The notes beneath the pieces are model-generated. The model was not told the DNA's origin. It saw only the letters and a list, made by a program, of their open reading frames with translations, and made no database searches. From the NCBI RefSeq assembly GCF_036365825.1, contig NZ_CP142675.1, forward strand, positions 992,001 to 1,056,000: DNA of 64,000 bases, given 5' to 3'. The position numbers and the translations under genes are program-made. This document shows positions 16,521 to 25,590 of the stretch, one piece after another (position 1 is the stretch's first letter; each line of letters starts with the position of its first letter). The DNA comes from Qipengyuania sp. HL-TH1 (GTDB taxonomy: Bacteria > Pseudomonadota > Alphaproteobacteria > Sphingomonadales > Sphingomonadaceae).

Positions 16521-17834
16521 TCAGAAATCGATTTGCGCACGGACGCCGAAGGCATCGACGCCATAGGAGGTATCGCCATTGGCGGCGGGCAGGATGGCAT
16601 CTTCGTACTGCACACGGCCGTAATTGACCAATAGCGCGGTATAGTCGGTCGGTTTCCAGATCAGCGAGGCGAGATAGCCCGCCTGGCGTCCGCCCAGGAT
16701 CCCCGCGTCGTTGAGATCGAGATGGTCGTAGCGAAGCGTGAACTGGAGCGATCCGAAGCCGCCTTCGCCAACCGGGCGCTGCGGTTTGGTGCGATCGAAC
16801 TTGCCACCTTTGTACCCGCGCGAATCGTCGGTCAGGAAAACGCCAGCTTCGGCATAGCCGCCAAAGAAGGTCGGATCGCTTGCCAGCGCGGGCATGGCGA
16901 CGGTCTGCCAGTATCCTTCGGCTGCCACGTGGAAGCGCCCGGCGATCGCGGCCGCCTCGAGCCCGAAACCGGTTTCGCTGGTGGCCTCCATGCTGCCGGT
17001 GTCGATGAAGCGCTGCGAGGTGAAGTGCACCAGCGGGCGCTGGCGATACCGCAGCTGCGTAGCGGCATCATCGAGGTCGTTGTAATGGACCGAGCCCGCG
17101 AAATGCAGCTGCGCATCACCGGCTTTCGGCATGTAGACGAGCCGCGCATCGACGCCGCGGTTCTTGCTGTCCGTATCCTCGATATTGTCGGTGAAGACGC
17201 CGGCTTGGGCGAGGAAATCGCCGCGGGCGTAGGTGATCGAGGCACCGAGGCGGCGCTCGAAACCGAAGGCATCGGTAAAGGCAGCGCGCTCGATAAAGGT
17301 CGTGTGGAGGCTGCTGGTCAGTTCTTCGAGCGACTGGAAGGTGTTGTGCTGGCCGATGCTCACCTCAAGCGGGCCGTCCTCGTAGGACAGAATGGCGTCG
17401 GCCACGGAAATTTCGTTGCCCGCGAAATCGACTTCGAACTTGTATCCGAAACCGCCCGGCATGTCGCCCGAAGCGCCGAGCCGCGCGCGGCGCACTTCGT
17501 TGCCAAAGCCGTCCGCAGCGCCGGTCGACGCGGGGGCCGAGGTAAAGCCCGCGTCGAACATCAGCCGACCGCGGGGCTTGAAGCTCCAGCCGTCCGACTT
17601 GCCGAGAGCAGCAACCGGTGTGTCTGCTGCCGGTTGAGCGGGCGCTGCGACTGCGGGCGCAGCGCGCGTCGCCTCCAGCTCGGATTCAAGTTGGTCGATG
17701 CGGGCATTCATCGCTGCAAGCTGCAAGCGTAGCGCGGCCAGATCTTCGGCAGCGTCCTGCGCAAGCAACGGGGTGGGCAAGGCGCAGCCAAGTGCAAGGG
17801 TCACCAGACAAAGGCGTGAGCGGGTGCGCATCAA
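16521..17834 (-). CDS. OprO/OprP-type phosphate-selective porin
   Basis: 437 residues. A signal peptide (MMRTRSRLCLVTLALGCALPTPLLAQ) is followed by a short coiled-coil segment (LAALRLQLAAMNARIDQLESELEA) and then the beta-barrel with FKPRGRLMFDAGF near its start. It ends in the outer-membrane terminal phenylalanine (VRAQIDF). This matches the phosphate/polyphosphate-selective porin family. It sits between phoR and pstS and has a good Pho-box-like site upstream, so phosphate passage across the outer membrane is the likely role. Confidence 0.88.
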   Translation of the reverse strand: MMRTRSRLCLVTLALGCALPTPLLAQDAAEDLAALRLQLAAMNARIDQLESELEATRAAPAVAAPAQPAADTPVAALGKSDGWSFKPRGRLMFDAGFTSAPASTGAADGFGNEVRRARLGASGDMPGGFGYKFEVDFAGNEISVADAILSYEDGPLEVSIGQHNTFQSLEELTSSLHTTFIERAAFTDAFGFERRLGASITYARGDFLAQAGVFTDNIEDTDSKNRGVDARLVYMPKAGDAQLHFAGSVHYNDLDDAATQLRYRQRPLVHFTSQRFIDTGSMEATSETGFGLEAAAIAGRFHVAAEGYWQTVAMPALASDPTFFGGYAEAGVFLTDDSRGYKGGKFDRTKPQRPVGEGGFGSLQFTLRYDHLDLNDAGILGGRQAGYLASLIWKPTDYTALLVNYGRVQYEDAILPAANGDTSYGVDAFGVRAQIDF

Positions 17835-17886
17835 TCGATTCTCTTGTAAGGAGGGTTACGGATCGACGACGCCACTATGACCATGA

Positions 17887-17905
17887 TGTTGCAGATATAT
17901 GACAT
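17887..17905 (-). promoter_or_regulatory. Pho box before the porin gene
   Basis: On the minus strand the site reads ATGTCATATATCTGCAACA, close to the consensus pair of TGTCA-type repeats 11 bases apart. It lies about 53 bases upstream of the porin start, a suitable position for PhoB activation. Confidence 0.7.
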
Positions 17906-17962
17906 CGAACGTGCGCGGCCCATCCACCGTACGGCTACCGCGCAGGCCGCCAGGGCCCCGGC

Positions 17963-19150
17963 TCAGCTTTCCTTGTCGTCTTTTTCCAGCGGCAGGATGA
18001 CTGTCACGCGGGTGCCTTCGCCCAGCGTGCTGTCGATATCGAGCCGCCCGCGATGGCGTTCGACGATATGCTTGACGATCGCCAGGCCCAGTCCGGTGCC
18101 GCCCGAAGCGCGGCTGCGCCCGGGATCCGTCCGATAGAAACGCCGGGTGAGATGCGGGATGTGTTCGGGAGCGATCCCGTCGCCGCGATCGGTCACGGTC
18201 AGCCGCAGCCGGTTCTGGCCCTTGGGATGCAGCCGGACGGTAACCGGTTGGCCCGGCTTCCCGTATTTGAAGGCATTGTCGACCAGATTGCGGACCAGCT
18301 GTTCGAGCTGCTGCCGGTCGCCGCGGATGACGAATTCGCCTGCCGACTTGAAATCGAGCAATTCGCCGCGTTCTCCGCTGGCCGCGTCATGCGCGGCGCG
18401 TTCGGCGAGCTTGGAAAATTCGAGCGTGCGATCGGGCAGATCGTGCTTTTCCGCCTCGATCCGCGAGAGCGACATGAGATCGCTCACGAGATCCTGAAGC
18501 CGTTTCCCCTCGCGCTGGATGATCGCGAGAAACTTGTCGGCCGTATTCGGATCGAGATTCTCGACATCCTCGCGCAGCGTTTCGACATAACCGATGATCG
18601 CGGCCAGCGGCGTGCGCAGTTCATGGCTGGCATTGGCAACGAAATCGGTATGCGCGCGGGCGATGTCGGCTTCGGCGGTCTTGTTGACGAATTCGATCAC
18701 CGCAAGCTCGCCCGGCAGAGTCTTGCGGTTTATCCGCCAGATATCGGTCCGCCGGTTGAGGCCGCGCACCACCGCGCCGCCTTCGGCATTGCGCGCCAGC
18801 AGCCGAATCGCCTCGGGCTGGCGCAGCGCCATGCGCACATCCTGCCCGACGATATGGCCGCCCAGCAGCTTGCGCGCCGACAGATTGGCAATGATCACCC
18901 GGTCGCGTTCGGTGATGACCACCGGGGTTTCCGAATGTTCGAACAAATCGGCCATGTTGTCGCGGGTGAAGGATGGCCCGACGGGGGCCTCCTTTACCTC
19001 GGGCGGGCGCGCAGCAACGAGATAGAGCGAGCCGATCCACACGATGAAGATCAGGGCGGCATAGACGAGGCTGGTACCGAGCGTCGCGAGAATGATGCAG
19101 GCGAGCAGCGCCAGCACGAATCCGGACCAGGGAAAACTACGCTCGCTCAT
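17963..19150 (-). CDS. phoR: PhoR, phosphate regulon sensor histidine kinase
   Basis: 395 residues. Two N-terminal membrane segments (about residues 8-46) are followed by a PAS-like domain (about 70-165), the HisKA domain with phosphoacceptor His176 (NASHELRTPLAAIIGYVE) and an HATPase domain (LVRNLVDNAFKYG, DRGDGIAPEHIPHLTRRFYR, GTGLGLAIVKHI). It phosphorylates PhoB when phosphate is scarce. It is the first gene of the minus-strand Pho block. Confidence 0.93.
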   Translation of the reverse strand: MSERSFPWSGFVLALLACIILATLGTSLVYAALIFIVWIGSLYLVAARPPEVKEAPVGPSFTRDNMADLFEHSETPVVITERDRVIIANLSARKLLGGHIVGQDVRMALRQPEAIRLLARNAEGGAVVRGLNRRTDIWRINRKTLPGELAVIEFVNKTAEADIARAHTDFVANASHELRTPLAAIIGYVETLREDVENLDPNTADKFLAIIQREGKRLQDLVSDLMSLSRIEAEKHDLPDRTLEFSKLAERAAHDAASGERGELLDFKSAGEFVIRGDRQQLEQLVRNLVDNAFKYGKPGQPVTVRLHPKGQNRLRLTVTDRGDGIAPEHIPHLTRRFYRTDPGRSRASGGTGLGLAIVKHIVERHRGRLDIDSTLGEGTRVTVILPLEKDDKES

Positions 19151-19214
19151 TGCTGCGCGGCTTAGCGGGGCGCGGTTCGCCGCGCCACCTGCTTTTCCCG
19201 ATGATGTGGTGAGA

Positions 19215-19289
19215 TGGTGACCCGTACGGGAATCGAACCCGTGTTTCAGCCGTGAAAGGGCCGCGTCCTAACCGCTAGACGAACGGGCC
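19215..19289 (-). tRNA. tRNA-Glu(TTC), copy 1
   Basis: 75 bases including an encoded CCA. The acceptor stem GGCCCGT pairs with ACGGGTC (one G-T pair). The anticodon loop CCTTTCACG has TTC in the centre, giving Glu. The T arm CGGGTTCGATTCCCG is canonical. It is identical in sequence to the second copy 120 bases away. Confidence 0.97.
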
Positions 19290-19334
19290 ACAGATGTGGC
19301 GCTGGCAAGAAATTGCAGATGCAACACCCCACCG

Positions 19335-19409
19335 TGGTGACCCGTACGGGAATCGAACCCGTGTTTCAGCCGTGAAAGGGCCGCGTCCTAACCGCTAGAC
19401 GAACGGGCC
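19335..19409 (-). tRNA. tRNA-Glu(TTC), copy 2
   Basis: Identical to the copy at 19215-19289, with the same encoded CCA and TTC anticodon. The 45 bases between the copies and their outer flanks differ, so only the tRNA itself plus a base or two is duplicated. On the minus strand this copy is upstream and the pair may be one transcript. Confidence 0.97.
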
Positions 19410-19493
19410 ACGCCCGCATGGCGGGTCGGTGGCGTGGCGGGCCAATTAGGCGTGGGGGTGCGGGTCGTCAACCCTCCAATGCACGCATTTCGG

Positions 19494-21272
19494 TCAATCG
19501 GCCCAGGCGGCGTCCTCGAGGTGCAGTTCGGCCTGCGGACGGCTGCCCCAATCGTCGATCTTCACCCGGCCTGCCAGCCATAGCCGGCGCCCGCGCGAAC
19601 CATGCAGCAGCGCCTGGCCCATATCGCTGTCGGCTGCGCGGAATGCGATGCCCTTGAAGCTCTTGCCGTCGTCACCGGCGGCGATCAGGCGGACGTGATC
19701 GGTGCCCACGATGTCGCATTTGACGAGACGCACCGGCCCCACCGCCACGCGCGGTCCTGGCCAGCCGACACCATAGGGACCGGCCTCCTCGAGCGAATTG
19801 ACCAGTTCGGAGGTCAGCCCGCCGGGCGACACCGCGAGGTCGAGCGCCATCTCGCGACTGGCAGAGGCGCGGGCCACCTGGCCCTCCAGCGTGCGATCGA
19901 GCCATTCGGCAAGCGCATCGACCTTGTCGGCGCTCACCGTCAGACCGGCAGCCATCGCATGACCACCGCCGGCGACCAGCAGGCCTTCGTCACGCGCGCG
20001 GATGATCGCCGCGCCGAGATCGACGCCGGAAATCGAGCGACCCGATCCCTTGCCGGTTTCGCCATCGAGCGCGATGACCAGCGCGGGCTTGCCGGTCTTT
20101 TCCTTGATCCGCCCGGCAACGATCCCGATCACACCCGGATGCCAGCCTTCGCCCGCCACCAGATGGACCGCGCGATTGTGTTGGGCGGCCAGCTGCTGTT
20201 CGGCCGCTTCCTGAACCTCGGCCTCGATCAGGCGGCGTTCTTCATTGAGCGCGGATAATTGCGCGGCGATGGTCCGCGCCTCTTCGGGGTCTCGCGTGGT
20301 CAGCAGGCGGACGCCGAGCGTCGATTCGCCGACGCGCCCACCCGCGTTGATTCGTGGCCCCAGCGCGAAGCCGAGATCCGAACAGGCGGGACTGCGCTTC
20401 AGCCGGCTGGCGTCGATCAGCGCAGCCATGCCGATATTGTCGCGCCGCGCCATGACCTTGAGCCCCTGCGCGACGAACGCGCGGTTGAGACCGTGCAGCG
20501 CGGCGACATCGGCGACGGTGCCCAGCGCGACGACATCGAGCAGCGCGAGAAGGTCGGGTTCCTTGCGCTCCGCGAAGAAACCGCGCTGGCGCAGCGTACG
20601 GACCAGTGCGATCGCCAGCAGGAATGCGACGCCGACTGCGGCGAGATGCCCATGCGCGGCGGCCTCGTCTTCTTCGTCGAGCCGGTTGGGATTGACCAGC
20701 GCGACCGTCTGCGGAAGATCGGGGCTGCATTTGTGGTGATCGACCACGATCACGTCGATCCCTGCCGCATGCGCCATCCCCAGCGCCTCATGCGCCATGG
20801 CGCCGCAATCGACCGTGACGATCAGGCTGGAGCCCGCCTGGCCCAGCTTGACCAGCGCTTCGCCCGAAGGGCCATAGCCTTCGAGCAGGCGGTCCGGGAT
20901 GTAATAGCCCGCCTCAACGCCCAGTTCGCGTAAAAGGCGGATCAGCAGCGCGGAACTCGTCGCCCCATCGACGTCGTAATCGCCATAGATGGTGATCGTT
21001 TCGCCCGCGATGACCGCCTGGGCAATCCGGTCGGCCGCAACGTCCATATCGCGGAACAGCGACGGATCGGGCAGGAAATTGCGCAGGGTCGGTTGGCGAT
21101 GCCGTTCGATATCGGCGGCCTCGACGCCGCGCGACAGCAGCAGCTGGCGGACGATATCGTCGCCCAGCGTCGGCTTGGCACCCAGTTCCATATTGCCGCC
21201 GCGCCAGCGCCATGCGCGGCCGGTGAGCGACGAGGATACGCCGAATACGTGTGAAAGGGCCTGCGATGCCAT
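19494..21272 (-). CDS. recJ: RecJ, single-strand-specific 5'-3' DNA exonuclease
   Basis: 592 residues from ATG 21272 (MASQALSHVFGV). The longer frame to 21398 crosses into the divergent gene's promoter. The DHH/DHHA1 motifs are visible: IYGDYDVDGATSSALL, VDCGAMAHEAL, VVDHHKC, and the C-terminal GGHAMAAGLTV. RecJ degrades single-stranded DNA in recombination and repair. It is divergent from the flavodoxin-like gene and lies downstream of the tRNA-Glu pair. Confidence 0.94.
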   Translation of the reverse strand: MASQALSHVFGVSSSLTGRAWRWRGGNMELGAKPTLGDDIVRQLLLSRGVEAADIERHRQPTLRNFLPDPSLFRDMDVAADRIAQAVIAGETITIYGDYDVDGATSSALLIRLLRELGVEAGYYIPDRLLEGYGPSGEALVKLGQAGSSLIVTVDCGAMAHEALGMAHAAGIDVIVVDHHKCSPDLPQTVALVNPNRLDEEDEAAAHGHLAAVGVAFLLAIALVRTLRQRGFFAERKEPDLLALLDVVALGTVADVAALHGLNRAFVAQGLKVMARRDNIGMAALIDASRLKRSPACSDLGFALGPRINAGGRVGESTLGVRLLTTRDPEEARTIAAQLSALNEERRLIEAEVQEAAEQQLAAQHNRAVHLVAGEGWHPGVIGIVAGRIKEKTGKPALVIALDGETGKGSGRSISGVDLGAAIIRARDEGLLVAGGGHAMAAGLTVSADKVDALAEWLDRTLEGQVARASASREMALDLAVSPGGLTSELVNSLEEAGPYGVGWPGPRVAVGPVRLVKCDIVGTDHVRLIAAGDDGKSFKGIAFRAADSDMGQALLHGSRGRRLWLAGRVKIDDWGSRPQAELHLEDAAWAD

Positions 21273-21351
21273 AACCGGGCAATAGCCCCTGCTTGTGGGC
21301 AGCGGAAGTTCCGGTGATTGACAATCGACAGGCGCGGGCGATGCTTCGGGC

Positions 21352-21837
21352 ATGTCCACGGGCCCGCTCCTCATCATCTGGCACAGCCGCACCGGCACCA
21401 GCGAGCAGCTGGCCGCAGCAGCCTGCGAGGGCGCGGGCGAGGGCGCGCGGTTGTTGCGTGCCTGCGATACCGCGCCGGACGATCTGCTCGCTGCAGGCGG
21501 CTATCTGTTTTGCTGTCCCGAAAACCTCGCCAGCATGAGCGGCGAGATGAAGGAGATGTTCGACCGCTGCTATTACCCCGTCCTTGGACGCATCGAGGGG
21601 CGCCCTTACGCGACGGTGATTGCGGCGGGATCGGATGGCGAGGGCGCGCAGCGGCAAATCGACCGGATCGCAACCGGCTGGCGGCTGAAGCGCGTGACCG
21701 ATCTGTGGATCGTCAAGACCGATGCGCAGGAGCCCGAGGAGATCCTCGCTCCGAAAACCGTGAGTGACAGCGAGCGTGCGCGCGCGGCCGAACTCGGCGC
21801 GGCGCTGGCAGAGGGCATCGCGCAGGGCATTTTCTAG
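21352..21837 (+). CDS. flavodoxin-like NAD(P)H oxidoreductase family protein
   Basis: 161 residues. The N-terminal beta strand and FMN phosphate loop LLIIWHSRTGTSEQLA are typical of flavodoxin folds, and CCPENLASMSGEMKEMFDRCYY matches the NADPH-dependent FMN reductase region that contacts the flavin. A small soluble flavoprotein is expected. It is divergent from recJ with 79 bases between the starts. Confidence 0.75.
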   Translation: MSTGPLLIIWHSRTGTSEQLAAAACEGAGEGARLLRACDTAPDDLLAAGGYLFCCPENLASMSGEMKEMFDRCYYPVLGRIEGRPYATVIAAGSDGEGAQRQIDRIATGWRLKRVTDLWIVKTDAQEPEEILAPKTVSDSERARAAELGAALAEGIAQGIF

Positions 21838-21933
21838 AACTCGCTCCACATCCGAGCGGTTGGGCTGCGAAGACTCGACGGATTATCCGATAGCCGCCAA
21901 GACCACCCCGCGGGCAGAAGGACGGCGATTTCG

Positions 21934-22740
21934 GTGACAGTGGATGCGCAAGGCGGCGACCAGGACGGGGGCACCCGACCCGGCCTGATGCTGATCTTCG
22001 ACCGTGGCCAGCGGCCCGACCGCGCGGCCGTGGCCGCAGCGCTGGCAACTATTCCGCGCGCCGTGGTCAGCCATGATCCCGCGCAGGCCGATCCTGCTCA
22101 TCATGTCGCCGATCCGCCGCAGCGGGCCGCGGCGGGGGAGGACTGGCTCGAGCTTCTCGCCGACGGGCTGACATTCGACCTGTTGGGACTCTCGCCCGGC
22201 CCGGGCTTGTCCGCGCCCGAGGTCGCCTACCGGTACAATTGCGATATCGACTCCCTGCTCGATAGCGAGGCGATTGCGCTCGTTCCCGGCCCGCATATCG
22301 CGCAAGGCGCGCATGCCTTGCCGATCATCCGCACGCTGCTGGGCCTTGGGGCTGCGCTGACCGACGCGCTCGAGGGCGTGCAGACGGTTTGCTGGCCGTT
22401 GGCGCGCACCGCGATTGCGCCCCGGTTCTTTGCCCGGACGGTCGATGCCTGGCTCGGCGGGGGGCCGTTTCCCGCGCTCGGAATGCTCGGGTTCGACTTC
22501 GACGAACAGGGTGGACTGCGGAGCGAGGGCCTGCGGTTCTTCATCGGCTGCGAACTCGCTATCGATCCTGCGGCATGCCGCGATCGCCTGGCCGCCACGC
22601 GTCTGGCGGTCCGCATCGTTCAGGAATTGGTCGGCTACCCGCGACCAGACGGGCCGCAGAAGTTTACGACCGAGGGCGGCGAGGTCTTTACGCTCGAAAC
22701 CGATCTTCCGATGGGGCTCCTCAAGCTCCGCCCAGCCTAG
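21934..22740 (+). CDS. conserved hypothetical protein
   Basis: 268 residues from GTG 21934. I do not recognise the family. The central part has a predicted alpha/beta character with YNCDIDSLLDSEAIALVPGP and a glycine-rich helix (IIRTLLGLGAALTDALEGV). The C-terminal half has GFDFDEQGGLRSEGLRFFIGCEL. There is no signal peptide or membrane segment. It ends 7 bases before the AHH-type gene and probably shares its transcript. Codon use fits the neighbours, so there is no sign of recent transfer. Confidence 0.6.
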   Translation: MTVDAQGGDQDGGTRPGLMLIFDRGQRPDRAAVAAALATIPRAVVSHDPAQADPAHHVADPPQRAAAGEDWLELLADGLTFDLLGLSPGPGLSAPEVAYRYNCDIDSLLDSEAIALVPGPHIAQGAHALPIIRTLLGLGAALTDALEGVQTVCWPLARTAIAPRFFARTVDAWLGGGPFPALGMLGFDFDEQGGLRSEGLRFFIGCELAIDPAACRDRLAATRLAVRIVQELVGYPRPDGPQKFTTEGGEVFTLETDLPMGLLKLRPA

Positions 22741-22747
22741 GTGCGAT

Positions 22748-23281
22748 ATGGGGGAGGGCACGCAATACACTCCCTCGCACATGCGCCGTCGCTTGCCGTT
22801 TCGCGCGGTCAACCGGCGGGGGTCGCCGCAGTACGATCCGGCGCTTCAGAGGCATCACCTGCTGCCCTGCGAGCTGCTCGGCAAAACGTGTTTCGCCCCG
22901 CTGATCGAGACGCTGGGCAAGGACCGGATCGGGTTCGACGACTTCCGGCGCAACGGGCTGCTGCTGCCTGCGCGCGAGGAGGCGGTGCGGCGGCTTGCGC
23001 TGCCGCTGCACCGCGGGCCGCACCGCGATTACAATGCGATGGTCATCGAACGCGTCGGCCGGATCGAGCGGCGCTGGTCACGCCAGACGCTGGCCGATCC
23101 ACGCGGTGCGGCGGATACCGCGCTGATGCGATTCTCGCTGCTCCAGCGGGCGCTACGTCGGCGGCTGCTCGACGAACGCCAGCCCTTGCGGCTCAACCGC
23201 AAGGACCCGGTAGGCAAGGGGATGGATTTCACCGACCTCGACGCGATGGCCGAAATCCTGTGGGGCGCGACCGCGCCCTAG
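22748..23281 (+). CDS. AHH-type (HNH/ENDO VII superfamily) nuclease-like protein
   Basis: 177 residues from ATG 22748; a second ATG at 22781 is possible. The motif RHHLLPCELLG followed by a later HRGPHRDYN fits the AHH branch of HNH/ENDO VII nucleases, whose histidines form the active site. The canonical first residue Ala is Arg here. Members occur as toxin tips or as stand-alone proteins; here there is no toxin delivery domain and no obvious immunity gene. It converges on the next gene with a shared CTAG stop. Confidence 0.65.
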   Translation: MGEGTQYTPSHMRRRLPFRAVNRRGSPQYDPALQRHHLLPCELLGKTCFAPLIETLGKDRIGFDDFRRNGLLLPAREEAVRRLALPLHRGPHRDYNAMVIERVGRIERRWSRQTLADPRGAADTALMRFSLLQRALRRRLLDERQPLRLNRKDPVGKGMDFTDLDAMAEILWGATAP

Positions 23282-24246
23282 GCAGTCGCGCGCGCCAGCG
23301 CTTCTTTCGCCGCAGTGTATTCGCGTTCGAGCCGCGCCACGGTGTCCTCGACCGGTGCGCTGGCGGTGACCGTGCCGATGCCCTGGCCCGAACCCCACAC
23401 ATCCTTCCACGCCTTGGCCTTGGTATTGCCGCCGCTGCCGAAGTTCATCTTGGTCGGGTCGCTCACGGGCAGATCGTCGGGGTCGAGCCCGGCGCTCTCG
23501 ATGCTCGAACGCAGGTAATTGCCGTGCACCCCGGTGAACAGATTGGTGTAGACGATGCCATCGGCGCCGCCTTCGACGATAGCTTGCTTGTAGCGTTCGT
23601 CGGCATTGGCTTCGGTGGTCGCAATCCATGGCGAGCCGATATAGGCAAAGTCGGCGCCGAGTGCCTGCGCGGCAAGGATCGAGCGGCCATGCGCGATCGA
23701 ACCCGAAAGCGCGACCAGTCCGTCGAACCATTCGCGGATTTCCTGCATAAGCGCGAAGGGGCTGAGCACGCCGGCATGCCCGCCGGCCCCTGCAGCCACG
23801 GGAATCAACCCCGTTGCGCCCTTTTCGATCGCCTTGTGCGCAAAGCGGTTGTTGATCACGTCATGCATGGTGATCCCGCCCCAGCCGCTGACCGCGTTGA
23901 ACACTTCCTCGCGCGCACCCAGCGAGGTGATGACCATCGGCACCTGCCATTTGGCGCAGGTCTGCATGTCGGCATCGAGCCGGTCGTTCGATTTGTGGAC
24001 GATTTGGTTGACCGCATAGGGCGCGGCCGGGCGCTTGGGATTGTCGCGGTTATGCGCCGCCAGTTCCTCGGTGATCTGGTGGAGCCATTCGTCGACCTGG
24101 CTTTGCGGCCGCGCATTCAGCGCGGGGAAGCTGCCGACAATGCCCGCCTTGCACTGCGCGATAACCAGCTCCGGCCCGGATACGATGAACAGCGGCGATC
24201 CGATGACGGGGATGCGCAGTTTGTCGAAGGGGGCGGGCAGGGTCAT
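23278..24246 (-). CDS. nitronate monooxygenase family flavoprotein
   Basis: 322 residues. This is a TIM-barrel FMN enzyme of the NMO/2-nitropropane dioxygenase family: PVIGSPLFIVSGPELVIAQCKAGIVGSF at the N-terminus, then VAAGAGGHAG and GADFAYIGSPWIAT binding the flavin phosphate. It would oxidise nitronates, or may act as another enoyl-type flavoprotein. Its stop shares CTAG with the convergent AHH-type gene. Confidence 0.88.
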   Translation of the reverse strand: MTLPAPFDKLRIPVIGSPLFIVSGPELVIAQCKAGIVGSFPALNARPQSQVDEWLHQITEELAAHNRDNPKRPAAPYAVNQIVHKSNDRLDADMQTCAKWQVPMVITSLGAREEVFNAVSGWGGITMHDVINNRFAHKAIEKGATGLIPVAAGAGGHAGVLSPFALMQEIREWFDGLVALSGSIAHGRSILAAQALGADFAYIGSPWIATTEANADERYKQAIVEGGADGIVYTNLFTGVHGNYLRSSIESAGLDPDDLPVSDPTKMNFGSGGNTKAKAWKDVWGSGQGIGTVTASAPVEDTVARLEREYTAAKEALARATA

Positions 24247-24329
24247 GGTAGGCGGGCTCCTCGCTGGTTTCGTGAGACGTGGGCGTATGGCGCGTTCCCG
24301 CGCTTGTCGAGGGTGACGTTACGTCAACG

Positions 24330-25379
24330 TCAAGTGGCGGGGAGGACGTGCTCGATATCGTAGATGCGTGCTGCGGTGCCGGCGAACAGCGCGTGTTTCT
24401 CCGCCGCGCTATGCCCAGCGGCCAGCCGCTTGAAGGCGTTCCACAGCACCGGATAGCTCGCGCCCCAGCGGTCGACGGGATAATTCGATTCGAACATCGC
24501 CCGGTCGGCGCCGAAGGCTTCGATGCAGGTCTCGATATAGGGCCGCCACAGTCCTGCGAGATGCTCCGAATTGTGGCCCTTGTCGGGGCCGGTGTCGGGC
24601 AGGCCGCAGAAGGCCATCGCCAGCCCGCCCAGCTTGACCGCGACATTGGGGCATTCGGCAATCGCCCGGATCGACCGGCGCCAGCCGTCGAAACGCTCGT
24701 GCAACTTGCCGTGATAGCAGGCGATGTTGAGCGGCGTGCCGCAGTGGTCGAGCACGATCTGCTGGTCGGGGAAAGCCTTGGCGAGCGCGAGCACATCGTC
24801 AAGCTGCGGTTCCAGCAGCCAGGCATCGAAGGTCAGGCCATATTCGGAATAGGCGGCCATCCCGGCGCGAAAGGCGTCCGAGCCATACAGGCCCTCCGGG
24901 GCATGGAAGGGCGGGCCGAGCACTGCGGGATCGGCATCCCATGCGGCGCTGTGGCGAATCCCCTTGAAGCGGCCATTGCCCGCCGCGACCAGCGCCTCGA
25001 CCACGGGCTTGACCGCATCGCCCAATGTCAGATCGGCATGTCCGACGATCGCCGCGCAGGGGCGGTAATCGCCATAGAGGCCGCTTGCCCCCTGCGCTGC
25101 CACGCCATTGACGAACTCGACCTCGCCGACCGGCTTCATCGCCTCATCGCGCGCGGCGTCGTAGAAGGCGCCGCATTCCATGAAGACGGTGCCCACGATA
25201 TTGTGGCCCGAATGCGTGTCGGCATGCAGCGCGTCGAAGGTGTAATAGGCCGCGCCCGCGATCGCTTCGATGAAATCGTGTCGCGGTTCGGGAAAGGCGG
25301 GCACCAGCGCGCGCAGGTCCCACAGATGGTGGTGCGGATCGATGATCGGCAGTCCGGGTTCGAGGATCTCTTCGGTCAT
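24330..25379 (-). CDS. amidohydrolase family protein (TIM-barrel, lactonase-like)
   Basis: 349 residues from ATG 25379 (MTEEILEPGLPIIDPHHHLWD). The N-terminal DPHHHLWD metal motif, the later IVLDHCGTPLN and the C-terminal MFESNYPVDRW are the signature of the amidohydrolase-related family that includes lactonases and 2-pyrone-4,6-dicarboxylate hydrolase-like enzymes. The substrate cannot be assigned from sequence. The longer frame reaching 25550 has no supporting start. Confidence 0.85.
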   Translation of the reverse strand: MTEEILEPGLPIIDPHHHLWDLRALVPAFPEPRHDFIEAIAGAAYYTFDALHADTHSGHNIVGTVFMECGAFYDAARDEAMKPVGEVEFVNGVAAQGASGLYGDYRPCAAIVGHADLTLGDAVKPVVEALVAAGNGRFKGIRHSAAWDADPAVLGPPFHAPEGLYGSDAFRAGMAAYSEYGLTFDAWLLEPQLDDVLALAKAFPDQQIVLDHCGTPLNIACYHGKLHERFDGWRRSIRAIAECPNVAVKLGGLAMAFCGLPDTGPDKGHNSEHLAGLWRPYIETCIEAFGADRAMFESNYPVDRWGASYPVLWNAFKRLAAGHSAAEKHALFAGTAARIYDIEHVLPAT

Positions 25380-25590
25380 CGGCGGCTCTCTCCCCTTCGC
25401 TGCCCTATAGGTATCGTTCGGCCCCCGTTCCGGGGCCTGCGACGATGGAACACATGGACCGCAGTCCTGACAAGGAAAATTGGCGGGCTTCGCTCCATTG
25501 GCAGTTGCCGCAATCGCGCGGTAAAATGGTAGGGGCGTTTCCTGACGCAATCCTTTCCAGCCGTTAACCTTACCGCTCTATCGCTGCCTT

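Noticed and set aside
22415..22747. N-terminal extension of the AHH-type gene
   Set aside because: It overlaps the upstream gene in another frame and has low-complexity Arg/Ser content typical of an out-of-frame reading.
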